Notes under the pieces: generated by a model | The model's database searches: none | What the model was told of the DNA's origin: nothing | What the model saw: the letters and a program-made list of their open reading frames with translations, nothing else | NCBI GenBank assembly: GCA_963727575.1 | Contig: CAVSIA010000005.1 | Coordinates: 62,001-126,000 of the forward strand | DNA from: JAHQVI01 sp963727575 | Lineage (GTDB): Bacteria > Pseudomonadota > Alphaproteobacteria > Rhizobiales > Rhodomicrobiaceae | Length of the DNA: 64,000 nucleotides | Direction of reading: 5' to 3' | Shown here: piece by piece, positions 55,389 to 64,000 of the stretch | Layout of the letters: each line of letters opens with the position of its first letter | How positions within the stretch are numbered: position 1 is the stretch's first letter | Made by a program: the position numbers and the translations under genes

Positions 55389-56288
55389 TTACTTCTTCTC
55401 GAACGAAAAATATGCCTGGACCATCGATATTAGATTTGCTCGTTGCTCGGAGGTCAGTTCGCCAGTCGGAGATTGGTTTAGGTGACTCTGGTACCGCTTG
55501 ATTGCCGCAACCGTCTCGTCATCTATCTTCCCATCCGGCACACTTTGAATCATCTGCAAGGAAAACAAGGCCTTCTCCACTTCAAGCGTGGACGGATCGA
55601 TTTCCGCTTCCGGAACGGTCTGCCGCATGTTCTCGTGACCGGCGACAGTTTTCGTTTCATTCTCGGCGGTCTCGTTGCCAAATTTCGGCTTGTAGGACTC
55701 CTGTTCCAGACTTGTCGGTATGAGCGCACCTTCGCCTGCCGCAGGGACCTCCTTTGCACTGCCGACATCAGCGGTATTGGCCACCTCTGGCGCAACGACA
55801 TGAAGCTCTTCGCGCTGCGTTGCGGTCAAATGGCCGGTTTCCTGGTAGCCCTGATCACGCTGGAACGCCTTGACTGCGGCCGTGGTTTGCGGCCCGCGGA
55901 TGCCGTCCGCCGTGCCGGCGTCATACCCGGCCCGGTTTAGCGATTTCTGGGTATCGAGGAGCTCTTGCGAGAATTGAACCTCAGGCGCGCTGCTTCGGTT
56001 GCGGGTTGGTCGAGACTTGCTTTTTTTCCGGTAGCTTCGCTCCCGATAATCGTCATCATCGTTGTAGTCGCCATAGTCTTCGGATCTGGCCGCTTCATTC
56101 ATCAATACGCCAATCCCGAACGCACCCACGCCAATGGCCACTCCGCGACCGAAATTTTTCGCGTGAGCCGGTTCGGCCGCCAGGCCGGAAAGTAGGAGGG
56201 TGGCGCCCGTAAGCAGAGCGAAGCCGAATTTCGGCGCTTTTCGGACTATGTTGATCGCTGCGAGGTCTGGATAAGCCAATTTCATCAT
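55389..56288 (-). CDS. peptidoglycan-binding domain protein, secreted
   Basis: This 299-residue protein has a signal peptide (FGFALLTGATLLLSGLAAEPAHA, cleaved near residue 43) and a Gly-rich segment (GRGVAIGVGAFGIGVLM). A charged patch rich in Asp/Tyr/Arg/Lys (DYGDYNDDDDYRERSYRKK) precedes one clear peptidoglycan-binding_1-like domain (LLDTQKSLNRAGYDAGTADGIRGPQTTAAVKAFQRDQG). An acidic linker leads to a second, more divergent copy near the C-terminus (MIQSVPDGKIDDETVAAIKRYQSHLNQ). No catalytic domain is seen. It is probably an envelope scaffold or regulator and is divergent from pepN across 341 bases. Confidence 0.82.
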   Translation of the reverse strand: MMKLAYPDLAAINIVRKAPKFGFALLTGATLLLSGLAAEPAHAKNFGRGVAIGVGAFGIGVLMNEAARSEDYGDYNDDDDYRERSYRKKSKSRPTRNRSSAPEVQFSQELLDTQKSLNRAGYDAGTADGIRGPQTTAAVKAFQRDQGYQETGHLTATQREELHVVAPEVANTADVGSAKEVPAAGEGALIPTSLEQESYKPKFGNETAENETKTVAGHENMRQTVPEAEIDPSTLEVEKALFSLQMIQSVPDGKIDDETVAAIKRYQSHLNQSPTGELTSEQRANLISMVQAYFSFEKK

Positions 56289-56629
56289 CGCACATCTCCA
56301 CTATGCAAGCTGCAATCTGTCTGACGCGCGCACGGGCGGAGAGGTTCAAATCGCCGGAGCGGCACCTGGCCGAGAACCGGAATCAGACTGAGAGCCCCGT
56401 CCGCGCGATTTGCATTGCGCCGCAAGATGCGTTTTGCTCCTCCAGATCGTTTACAGGGCGGCCGACGGCGGCCATTCGAACTGGTTCCCCCGCAAATCAC
56501 GGCTTCACACACCCGCGAATTACGCTTCCAGCGTGGCAAATCACTCTTAATCGGCCGAGCTTTCAATTTGCTTCTTGGCAATGTTGGCTTAGATGCATAA
56601 GCAGTCAGTTTTGGCGAAGACAGAGAGCG
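56289..56629. other. 341-base divergent promoter region
   Basis: The region between the divergent peptidoglycan-binding gene and pepN has no gene I can support. The reading frame upstream of the pepN start is open here but lacks conserved sequence, so it is treated as untranslated. AT-richer stretches near 56530-56600 suit the pepN promoter. Confidence 0.4.
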
Positions 56630-59301
56630 ATGAAGACCCAGGACCCGCGCACGATCTATCTGAAGGACTACCGGCCCGCCCCCTATCTGATCGATGAGAC
56701 CGAGCTCGACATTCGGCTGCATCCGACCGAGACCCGCGTCGCGGCCCATTTGAAGATGCGGCCGAACCCGGCGGTCAAGGGCAAGCCGGGACCGCTTGTG
56801 CTCGACGGCGAGAAGCTGAAATTGCTGGATGTGGCCATCGACGGCCATACGCTGGGCGAAAGCGCTTACGAGGTCGGCGAGGGCAAGCTGACCATTTTCG
56901 ATCCGCCGAACGCGGCGTTCGTGCTCGACGTCACCAGCCTGTGCGACCCGGAAGCCAACAAGGCGCTGTCCGGGCTCTATCGTTCGGGCGTGCTCTATTG
57001 CACCCAATGCGAGCCCGAGGGTTTCCGCCACATCACCTATTATCTCGACCGGCCGGATGTCCTGTCGAAATTCCGTGTCCGGCTCGAAGGCGACGGCAAG
57101 GACGCGCCGGTGCTCTTGTCGAACGGCAATCTCGTCGAGGAAGGCAAACTGCCGGGCGGGCGCCATTTCGCCGTCTGGGAGGACCCGTTTCCCAAGCCCT
57201 CCTATCTGTTCGCGCTGGTCGGCGGGAAGCTCGGCCATATCCGCGACAGCTTCACCACGCGCTCCGGCCGGACCGTCGAGCTGCGGGTCTATTGCGATCC
57301 GGGCAAGGAAGATCGCTGCGGCTGGGCGATGGAGAGCCTGAAGCGGGCGATGAAATGGGACGAGGACCGCTTCGGCCTGGAATACGACCTCGACATCTTC
57401 ATGATCGTCGCCGTCAGCGCGTTCAACATGGGGGCCATGGAGAACAAGGGCCTCAACATCTTCAACGACAAGCTGATCCTGGCGAGCGCGGAGACCGCCA
57501 CCGACCGGGAATATGAATTGATCGAAGCGGTGATCGGTCACGAATATTTCCACAACTGGACCGGCAACCGCGTCACCTGCCGCGACTGGTTCCAGCTCTG
57601 CCTGAAAGAAGGGCTGACCGTGTTCCGCGACCAGGAGTTCACCTCCGATCTGCGCTCGCGGGGCGTCAAGCGGATCGAGGACGTCGCCGCGCTGCGCGCG
57701 CAGCAATTCGCCGAGGATGGCGGTCCGCTCGCCCATCCGGTGCGGCCGGAGAGCTTCATCGAAATCAACAACTTCTACACGCGCACCGTCTATGAGAAGG
57801 GCGCCGAGCTGTGCGGCATGATCCGGACCATCGTCGGCGAACCGGGCTTCCGCAAAGGCATCGACCTGTATTTCGAGCGCCATGACGGCACCGCGGCGAC
57901 CGTTGAGGATTTCGTCGCCGCCATGGCCGACGCCAACAAGCTCGATCTGTCCCAGTTCATGCTGTGGTATTCGCAGGCCGGAACGCCCGAGCTGAATTGC
58001 CGGCTGACCTATTCCGAGGATGCCCGCGCGGCGAAGCTGACGGTCAAGCAGGACCTGCCGCCGACGCCCGGCCAGCCGAAGAAAAAGCCGATGCACATCC
58101 CCGTCCGGATCGGCCTGCTCGACGGCAAGGGCAAGGATCTGGCGCTGAAGCTGGACGACGGCACGACGATCAAGGACGGCGTGCTGCATCTGAAAAAGCG
58201 CTCCGAGAGCTTCACCTTCACCGGCATCCCCGAGCGCCCGGTTGCCTCGCTGCTGCGCGGGCTCTCCGCGCCGGTGAACGTGACCGCCAATCTCGGCGAC
58301 CGCGATCTGGAGTTCCTCATCGCCCATGACAGCGACCAGTTCAATCGCTGGCAGTCGGCCCAGACGCTGGCGATGAAGTCGCTGAAGCAGATGACGGCCG
58401 CAATTCGCGCCGGGGGCAAGCCGAGGCCGTCGCAGCGTTTCGCCAAGGCGCTGGCGCAGCTCGTCGCCGACGATGCGCTGGAGCCGGCTTTCCGCGCGCT
58501 GATGCTGGCGGTGCCGCCGTTCCGCGACATCGCGCTGGCGATCGGCACCGACATCGATCCGGCCGCGATCCACACGGCGCGCCTCGCCTTCCGCCAGAGC
58601 CTCGGCAAGGCGCTGAAGTCGCAGCTCGAGGCGATCTATGACGGCTATGCGGTCGAGGGCGAGTATGTTCCCGACGCAGCCGGCGCCGGCAAGCGCGCCC
58701 TGCGCAACGCCGCGCTCTCGCTGCTGACCGCGGCGGGCGGGCGGTCCGCCGTGTCGCGAGCGCGCGATCACTACAAGCGCGCCGCCAACATGACCGACGC
58801 CATGGCCGCGCTTGAGGCGTTCGGCGACGTCGAACTCACCGGCGCGCGATGCCGTGCTGAAATCCTTCTACACCCGCTGGAAGAAGGATCCCCTGGTGCT
58901 CGACAAATGGTTCTCCGTCCAGGCGCGATCGCCGTTGCACGGGACGGCCGAGTTCGTGTCGGACCTGACCCGGCATCCGCAATTCTCGATGAAGAACCCC
59001 AACCGGGTACGCGCCGTCCTGGGGGCATTCTCCGTCGGCAATCCGTTGCAGTTCAACGCTCCGGACGGCAAGGGCTACAAGCTGGTGGCCGATTCCGTCC
59101 TGGAGCTGAACATGTTCAACGGGCTGATGGCGGCCCGGCTGCTGGGCAGTTTCGAGATGTGGCGGATGCTCGAGCCCGAAGCGGCAGAAGGCGGCTCGGG
59201 CGCAGCTCGAACGTGTCGCCGGGACCAAGAATCTTTCGCGCGACGTCTATGAGATTGCCGGCAAGATGCTGAAAGAACCGGACAAAGCGGACGCGGCTTA
59301 A
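56630..59301 (+). CDS. pepN: aminopeptidase N (two frameshifts as read)
   Basis: This M1-family zinc aminopeptidase of about 889 residues releases N-terminal amino acids from peptides. The exopeptidase motif is in AFNMGAMENKGLNIF and the zinc site in VIGHEYFHNWTGNRVTC followed by the third ligand Glu in LKEGLTVFRDQEF. The catalytic Tyr region is YTRTVYEKGAEL. Extra bases near 58847 and 59171 break the C-terminal helical domain; restored blocks are RDAVLKSFYTRWKKDPLVLDKW and AQLERVAGTKNLSRDVYEI, with a stop at 59299-59301. The start at 56630 (MKTQDPRTIYLKDY) matches family N-termini. Confidence 0.95.
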
Positions 59302-59392
59302 GTCAATAATTCGGAATTCACCGCGAATCGGTCGAAACTGCGGGCGTTGCTTTCAGGATTTTCTGAAAACGCCCGCGGTTTCGACATTCGCC

Positions 59393-61245
59393 ATGCTGCG
59401 AACTGCCTTACATGGTCTGCGACGGTCTGCCCTTGGCGGACGTGCCTGCCGCGCTTTGACGCGGGGGCTGCGGCTGGCCGGCTGCGGAGCGTTGGGCGTG
59501 CTCGCGGCGCCTTCGCCGGCCTTCGCTCTGGGGAACGGCACGGCGCAGCGCGACCTGATCGTCGCCGTGGTGGTCGGCGGCTTTCTCGGCGCGATGATCA
59601 CCTTCGTCGCCACGCGCGGCCGGCGTCGTCGAGCTTCTGAAATCGGCGCTGGAGCTGCGCGACGGCACCGAGTTTCTCCTGCGCGACGGCCGCTCCGCGC
59701 TGCTGTACTGGAATCTCGTCAAGGGCGAGCTGTGCTGGTCGGAATCGCTGTTCGGCATGCTCGGCATGTCGGTGCCGGGCGGGCGGATGCTCTATCGCGA
59801 TATGCGCGATCTGCTCCATCCCGACGACGACCTGTATGAGATGGTCGAGGCCCATGTCCGCACCGGCGTCGAGGAGGTGCGCACCTGCTTCCGCCTGCGC
59901 GACCGGGAGGAAGGCCGCTGGCTGTGGTTCGATCTGCGGGGGCACATCAGGCGGCGCAGCGAAAACGGTCCGCCGATCCTGACCGCGGTGGCCGTCGGAC
60001 GTGACCGAGGAGCGCGAGCGCCAGATCGAGAATGTCGATACCTCAGCGCGGCTGCGCAACTCCATCGAGGCGATCTCGGAAGCCTTCGTGCTCTGGGACA
60101 ATCGCGACCGGCTGGTGGTATGCAACCGCAAGTTCAAGGCGATCTACAAGATCCCGAACCGCCTTCTCACCCCCGGCATGCCGTTCAGGGAGATCGCTGA
60201 GGGCGCCCGCGAGAAGCTGCTGCAGGGGCCGCGCGCGGCGACCGGCGAGGCCAAGCAGGGGCCGAGCGCCTATGAGGCGGAGCTGAGCGAGGATTGCTGG
60301 CTGCATATCGGCGAGCGCCGCACCGAGAATGGCGGCTTCGTCAGTGTCGGCACCGACATCACTGCGCTGAAGCAGAGCGAGCAGCGCCTATCCGACCGCG
60401 AGGGCGAGTTGAAGGCGACCGTCTCCGATCTCCAGGCGTCGCGCGTGCAGCAGGAGGCCCAGACCCGTCAGCTTTTCGAACTCACCAACAAATATGCCGC
60501 GGAAAAGGAGCGCGCCGAGGCCGCCAACCGCGCCAAATCGGAATTCCTCGCCAATATCAGCCACGAGCTGCGCACGCCGCTGAACGCCATCATCGGCTTT
60601 TCCGAAATGATCTATCAGCAGCTTTTCGGTGCGATCCCGCACAAGAAATATGTCGAATACGCCCACGACATCCAGCAGAGCGGCCAATATCTGCTCGAAG
60701 TCATCAACGACATCCTCGACATGTCGAAGATCGAGGCGGGCCGGATGGCGTTGGTTATGGAGACCCTGAATATCAGCGACATCGCCGCGGAAAGCATGCG
60801 CGTCGTCGAGCAGACCGCCAAAGCGCGCAATATCCGCCTGAAGACGGCGGGCAATCAGTCGATCGAGCTGTCCGGCGACCGTCGCGCGCTGAAGCAGGTG
60901 CTCATCAATCTGCTCGCCAATGCGGTGAAATTTACCCCCGTCGGCGGCGAGGTGACGCTGCGCACCTATCGCTACCGGGGCACGGTGCGCCTCGCCATCA
61001 GCGACACCGGCGTCGGCATCCCGCGTCACGAAATCGCCAAGCTCGGCCGGCCGTTCGAGCAGGTCGAAAACCAGCTCACCAAGGGCCACCGGGGAACCGG
61101 GCTCGGCCTTGCCATCTCCCGGTCCATCCTGGAGCTGCATGGCGGCCGGCTGGAGATCAAAAGCCGGGTGGGGGAGGGCACGACCGTCACTTGCATTCTG
61201 CCCGGCAGCCAGGATACGAGATCCCTGGACAGCGAAGCTGCTTGA
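59393..61245 (+). CDS. PAS-domain sensor histidine kinase, PleC/PdhS/DivJ-like (two frameshifts as read)
   Basis: This is a membrane-linked hybrid-less histidine kinase of about 616 residues. A short N-terminal hydrophobic segment (LIVAVVVGGFLGAMITFVA) anchors it. A PAS domain (about 59650-60000) and a second PAS-like domain follow, then a coiled linker, the HisKA phosphoacceptor helix SEFLANISHELRTPLNAIIGF and the HATPase domain (NLLANAVKFTPVGG, DTGVGIP, GTGLGLAISRSI). The SHELRTPLNAIIGFSEMIYQQ block is typical of PleC/DivJ/PdhS kinases that control DivK and so the CtrA cell-cycle pathway. Extra bases near 59622 and 59999 break the frame. The specific paralogue cannot be named. Confidence 0.88.
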
Positions 61246-61399
61246 GAGCATGGTGCCGCCGCACTATCGGCCCCTTTCTGCCTGAGCCTATCGCGCTGGA
61301 GCGGGGACCTTTAACCGGACTCGGCTGTGCCGATCTATCTGTTTGTTTTGGCATCGGATTCATCCGAATGCCGCTTTGCACTCGGCGAGGTTTGTGTTG

Positions 61400-62029
61400 A
61401 TGGACGACTCCCCAATGCCGGATCTGCAGGCGACGCGCGCCACCCCCGAGCGAACCTCATCCATTCTGGCCAGACTTGGGCAGCAGACCGAGCTCGACCG
61501 CATCGATATCGGCACGATCGTCGACGCCCTGTATGACCGCAGCTTCGGTGTCGTCATCATTCTGTTCGCGCTGCCTAACACCATCTTTCCCGTCGCCTGG
61601 GTGCTCGGCACGCCGATCCTCTTGTTCACCGTGCAGATGGTCATGGGGCGCCAGGAGCCGTGGCTGCCGCAATTCATGCGCCGCCAGGGCTTCAGCCGCG
61701 AGACGTTCGCCAAGATCGTCGAATATGTGGTGCGCTATCTGTCGAAGATCGAAAGCGGGCTGAAGCCGCGCTGGAACTTCCTGACCACGAATCGGATGGA
61801 GCGGGTGATCGGCCTGTATATGACGTTCCTGACCATCATCCTGCTCGTGCCGGTGCCGTTCGGCAATGCGCTGCCCTCTTTCGGCATCGCCATCATCGCC
61901 GCCGGGCTGCTCGAAAAGGACGGCGCCGCGATCGTGGTCGGCTCGATCATCGGGCTCGCCGGCTCGATCTACGTCGTTGCCGTTCTGGGGGGCATCTGGG
62001 CGGCGGCCAAGGCGCTGTTCGGCATCTGA
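61400..62029 (+). CDS. exoD: exopolysaccharide synthesis protein ExoD family
   Basis: This 209-residue inner-membrane protein of the ExoD family was first linked to exopolysaccharide production and alkaline tolerance in Sinorhizobium. Hydrophobic segments are VVIILFALPNTIFPVAWVLGTPILLF, MTFLTIILLVPVPFGNALPSFGIAIIAAGLLEKDGA and IVVGSIIGLAGSIYVVAVLGGIW. The PNTIFPV and GLLEKDG motifs are family marks. The start at 61400 (MDDSPMPDLQ) was preferred to an open extension at 61343. It follows the histidine kinase. Confidence 0.9.
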   Translation: MDDSPMPDLQATRATPERTSSILARLGQQTELDRIDIGTIVDALYDRSFGVVIILFALPNTIFPVAWVLGTPILLFTVQMVMGRQEPWLPQFMRRQGFSRETFAKIVEYVVRYLSKIESGLKPRWNFLTTNRMERVIGLYMTFLTIILLVPVPFGNALPSFGIAIIAAGLLEKDGAAIVVGSIIGLAGSIYVVAVLGGIWAAAKALFGI

Positions 62030-62068
62030 AACGGTTGCGCCCCAGGCGGGCAGTGTGGCCCGCCTTGA

Positions 62069-64000
62069 TCACTGCGTGGCGTGCAGGCTCGTCCTTGCCG
62101 CTTTCACCAATTCGTCGGCGATCCGCGCCTGACCCTCGGCGGTCGGGTGGAAGGCACCGCCATAGGTGCTGCCGACAAAGAGCTGGAACGGCAGCCAATG
62201 CCGCCGCGCCACGGTCTTGAACGCCGTGGAATAGATCCCGCTGCAATTGGCGCCGAAATTCGAAATCGTGTCGGCATGCATATGCGCGGTCATGAACGCG
62301 TCGTTCGGCGTGCGGAACCAGCGCTGGCGCGACGAATAAGGCTGAAAGGCCGAAGGCTTGTACGGCGTCCACGCGCCGTTCTTAAGCCGCGGGAAGGCAA
62401 CGCTCTCGGCGGTCCCCTCGCCGCGCGACGCGCATAGCCCATGGCCGCGGAAATCGCCGCGAAAGCCGTCGACGAAGGTCCAGTCACGCCCGGCAAAGGC
62501 GGCCAGACTCTGGTTCAGCTCGGTGGAGAAATCCTCCGCCTTGCCGAGCTTGGCCGCATCGATCTGAAAGGCCGGGAACACCTCCAGGCCCTTGCTGCCG
62601 TTGCAGGCGCTCATGCCGTCGGCTTCGTAGCCCATATTCGGATAGCCGGTCAGGATGACCTTGGTGCCTTCGCGGGTGTTGAAGAACAGCTCGAGCGCGA
62701 ATTTCAGCCCCTCGAATCGCTTTTTCAGAAGATCGATCTGCTTGCGCGCCCGTCCGACGCCGAACACCGCGTTCATCCGCTGGCCGAGCACGCGGTAGAT
62801 GCTGTTCTCGCTCAGAATGCTGTCGGCGATCAGCTGGGTGAAGCCGACATCGTTGCCGCCGACCGAAAGGAACACCATGTCGATAGGCCGCTTCAGCAGG
62901 GCGCGGTGGCCGCTGCCCTGCGGGGACGCACTGCACCGCGCGACCCGCATCTCCCGTTCGGCGACGCTGCGGAGCTCCGGCATGCGCTGGATGACGGCGG
63001 CGGGCATCTGCGCGCGCGGGTTCACGGTCTGGCACAGCTCCTGCGCCATCGCCGATAGCTGGCTCGAAACCGTGAACGGCTCGCCCGGCGTGCATTCGCG
63101 GACCGGAGCGCGCAACAGGATGCCCTGCACGATCTCGGAGCCGCTGCAGGCGAAACTGAGGAAGGTGATGGCGCGCTGCGGATTTTCGATGGCGAGCTGG
63201 AGAGCGGCGCGAAGCTGATGCGAATAGAGCGAACGGTGGCACTCCCGGTCCCACCAGCGCGCCCGCTCCTTGCGGAACGCCGAGCCGCTGAGTTTCGTCC
63301 AGCCGCCCTCCCGTGCCGGATAGCCGTCGAGCTTTGCGGTCTGCCGGGTCGCGGCGATCTCGATGGAGCCGTAATCGTAGGAGCGGCCGTCATTGAACTG
63401 GACGGGCGAGTCCGGATTGCCTTCCCCCGCGCCAAAACTGTCGCCCATGCCGACGATCAGCAGGTCCTGGACGGTGACGTCGACCGCGGTCTCCGCCGGG
63501 CCGCTCCAGCGCGAGACACTGAGCCGGGCGCCGCCTGGATAGGGGACGTCGAACTTGACGGCCGCGTTGCAGGGCGCCGTCTTGCGCGCCAGCGCGGCGC
63601 CGGCATGGTCCTCAAGCAGCCAATGGCAGCTTTCATTGGACGGGGCGCGGCCGAACAGGTTCCAGAACTTCCGGTCGGGCGTCAACGTTGCCACGATGCG
63701 GTGGCTCTTGGGCAGGACGTAATCGGAGCAGGCGTTGTAGCGGTCGCCGTCCTGATTGTAGCAAGTGTTGTTGAAGACGCCCTTGGCCCAGCCCCGCCCG
63801 CCGCTGCGTTCGGCGAGCCGGCGTTCGGCGGCAAGCACCGGCGTGTCCGCTTCGATGCCGCCGAGCTGATCGTAGATCCGGCGGTGAAGCTCGGTATCGG
63901 CGGGGTTCTTGAACAGGCGGAACGGGTTCTCCAGCTGCCATTCGATACGGTTCGCCGCCGCGGCGCTCCCGCTGAGCCCAACGAAGAATGCCGCCGCCGC
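62069..64000 (-). CDS. secreted SGNH-family hydrolase (5' end outside window)
   Basis: This leftward gene is open to the last base of the window, so the start lies beyond; the first visible residues (FFVGLSGSAAAANRIEWQ) look like the end of a signal peptide. An N-terminal beta-rich region with several cysteines precedes an SGNH hydrolase domain: GMGDSFGAGEGNPD holds the catalytic Ser (GDSF), SVGGNDVGFTQLI is block III, and HPTAEGQARIADEL near the C-terminus holds the catalytic His and Asp-type block V. Additional cysteines in between suggest an exported esterase or lipase-like enzyme. The substrate is unknown. No indel is seen in about 640 codons. Confidence 0.88.
   Translation of the reverse strand, partial: AAAAFFVGLSGSAAAANRIEWQLENPFRLFKNPADTELHRRIYDQLGGIEADTPVLAAERRLAERSGGRGWAKGVFNNTCYNQDGDRYNACSDYVLPKSHRIVATLTPDRKFWNLFGRAPSNESCHWLLEDHAGAALARKTAPCNAAVKFDVPYPGGARLSVSRWSGPAETAVDVTVQDLLIVGMGDSFGAGEGNPDSPVQFNDGRSYDYGSIEIAATRQTAKLDGYPAREGGWTKLSGSAFRKERARWWDRECHRSLYSHQLRAALQLAIENPQRAITFLSFACSGSEIVQGILLRAPVRECTPGEPFTVSSQLSAMAQELCQTVNPRAQMPAAVIQRMPELRSVAEREMRVARCSASPQGSGHRALLKRPIDMVFLSVGGNDVGFTQLIADSILSENSIYRVLGQRMNAVFGVGRARKQIDLLKKRFEGLKFALELFFNTREGTKVILTGYPNMGYEADGMSACNGSKGLEVFPAFQIDAAKLGKAEDFSTELNQSLAAFAGRDWTFVDGFRGDFRGHGLCASRGEGTAESVAFPRLKNGAWTPYKPSAFQPYSSRQRWFRTPNDAFMTAHMHADTISNFGANCSGIYSTAFKTVARRHWLPFQLFVGSTYGGAFHPTAEGQARIADELVKAARTSLHATQ

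Noticed and set aside
56285..58771. 828-codon open frame on the minus strand opposite pepN
   Set aside because: Antisense shadow of pepN; the amino-acid composition is biased and no domain is recognisable.
1..64000. tRNA, rRNA, insertion sequence, prophage or CRISPR loci
   Set aside because: I scanned the intergenic regions and saw no convincing cloverleaf, transposase, integrase or repeat array.

Overview
The window reads as chromosomal DNA of a high-GC alphaproteobacterium, most likely of the order Hyphomicrobiales (Rhizobiales). This is inferred from the gene order argS / SPOR protein / nagZ / scpA / scpB / tatABC / serS / surE / pcm / LysM-M23 protein and then yajC / secD / secF / NDUFAF6-like protein / trmFO, from the protein families, and from the base composition. 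I see no rRNA, tRNA, CRISPR array, insertion sequence or prophage, so this is mostly core genome with small accessory islands.

Layout. 1-5.6 kb: 3' end of pyrG, then leftward genes for an L,D-transpeptidase, a GMC alcohol oxidoreductase coupled to an aldehyde dehydrogenase, and a lone FlgC-like rod protein. 5.8-10.8 kb: an SDR dehydrogenase and a TAXI-type TRAP transporter (binding protein, internal terminator, fused permease). 10.8-12.5 kb: erpA and dgt, divergent. 12.5-27.4 kb: a long rightward run for arginyl-tRNA synthetase, cell-envelope SPOR protein, muropeptide recycling (nagZ), chromosome condensation (scpAB), an orphan ABC ATPase, Tat export (tatABC), seryl-tRNA synthetase, surE, pcm and an NlpD-like amidase activator. 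27.5-33.0 kb: a leftward ATPase, then yajC-secD-secF, a Mth938-like protein and an NDUFAF6-like protein. 33.0-38.4 kb: trmFO, a GFA-family protein, an unknown lipoprotein, and a ring-cleaving dioxygenase / DoxX / LysR module with twin palindromes in its divergent promoter. 38.4-43.2 kb: leftward prkA-yeaH-spoVR stress operon. 43.7-47.9 kb: leftward cluster of two glycosyltransferases, an FAD oxidoreductase and a zinc-less MDR dehydrogenase. 48-53.3 kb: aspartate-type aminotransferase, an orphan DctP binding protein, groES-groEL behind a CIRCE element, and a candidate structured small RNA. 53.4-64 kb: a small membrane-anchored unknown, a TauE/SafE permease, a peptidoglycan-binding protein, pepN, a PleC/PdhS-like histidine kinase, exoD and the 3' part of a secreted SGNH hydrolase.

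The most striking property of the sequence as given is about forty single-base indels (nearly all +1) scattered through 19 otherwise well-conserved genes, including essential ones (groL, argS, secD). The protein homology continues cleanly in the next frame each time, so I treat these as probable sequencing or assembly errors and annotate the restored genes end to end. One case, serS, is different: besides a +1 shift it carries an intervening block of at least ~115-145 bp, lower in GC and with in-frame stops, between two conserved SerS motifs. I did not find a clear, wholly new multi-gene system. The best leads are the serS insertion, the four-hairpin RNA downstream of groEL, the glycosyltransferase/oxidoreductase cluster and the twin operator-like palindromes.
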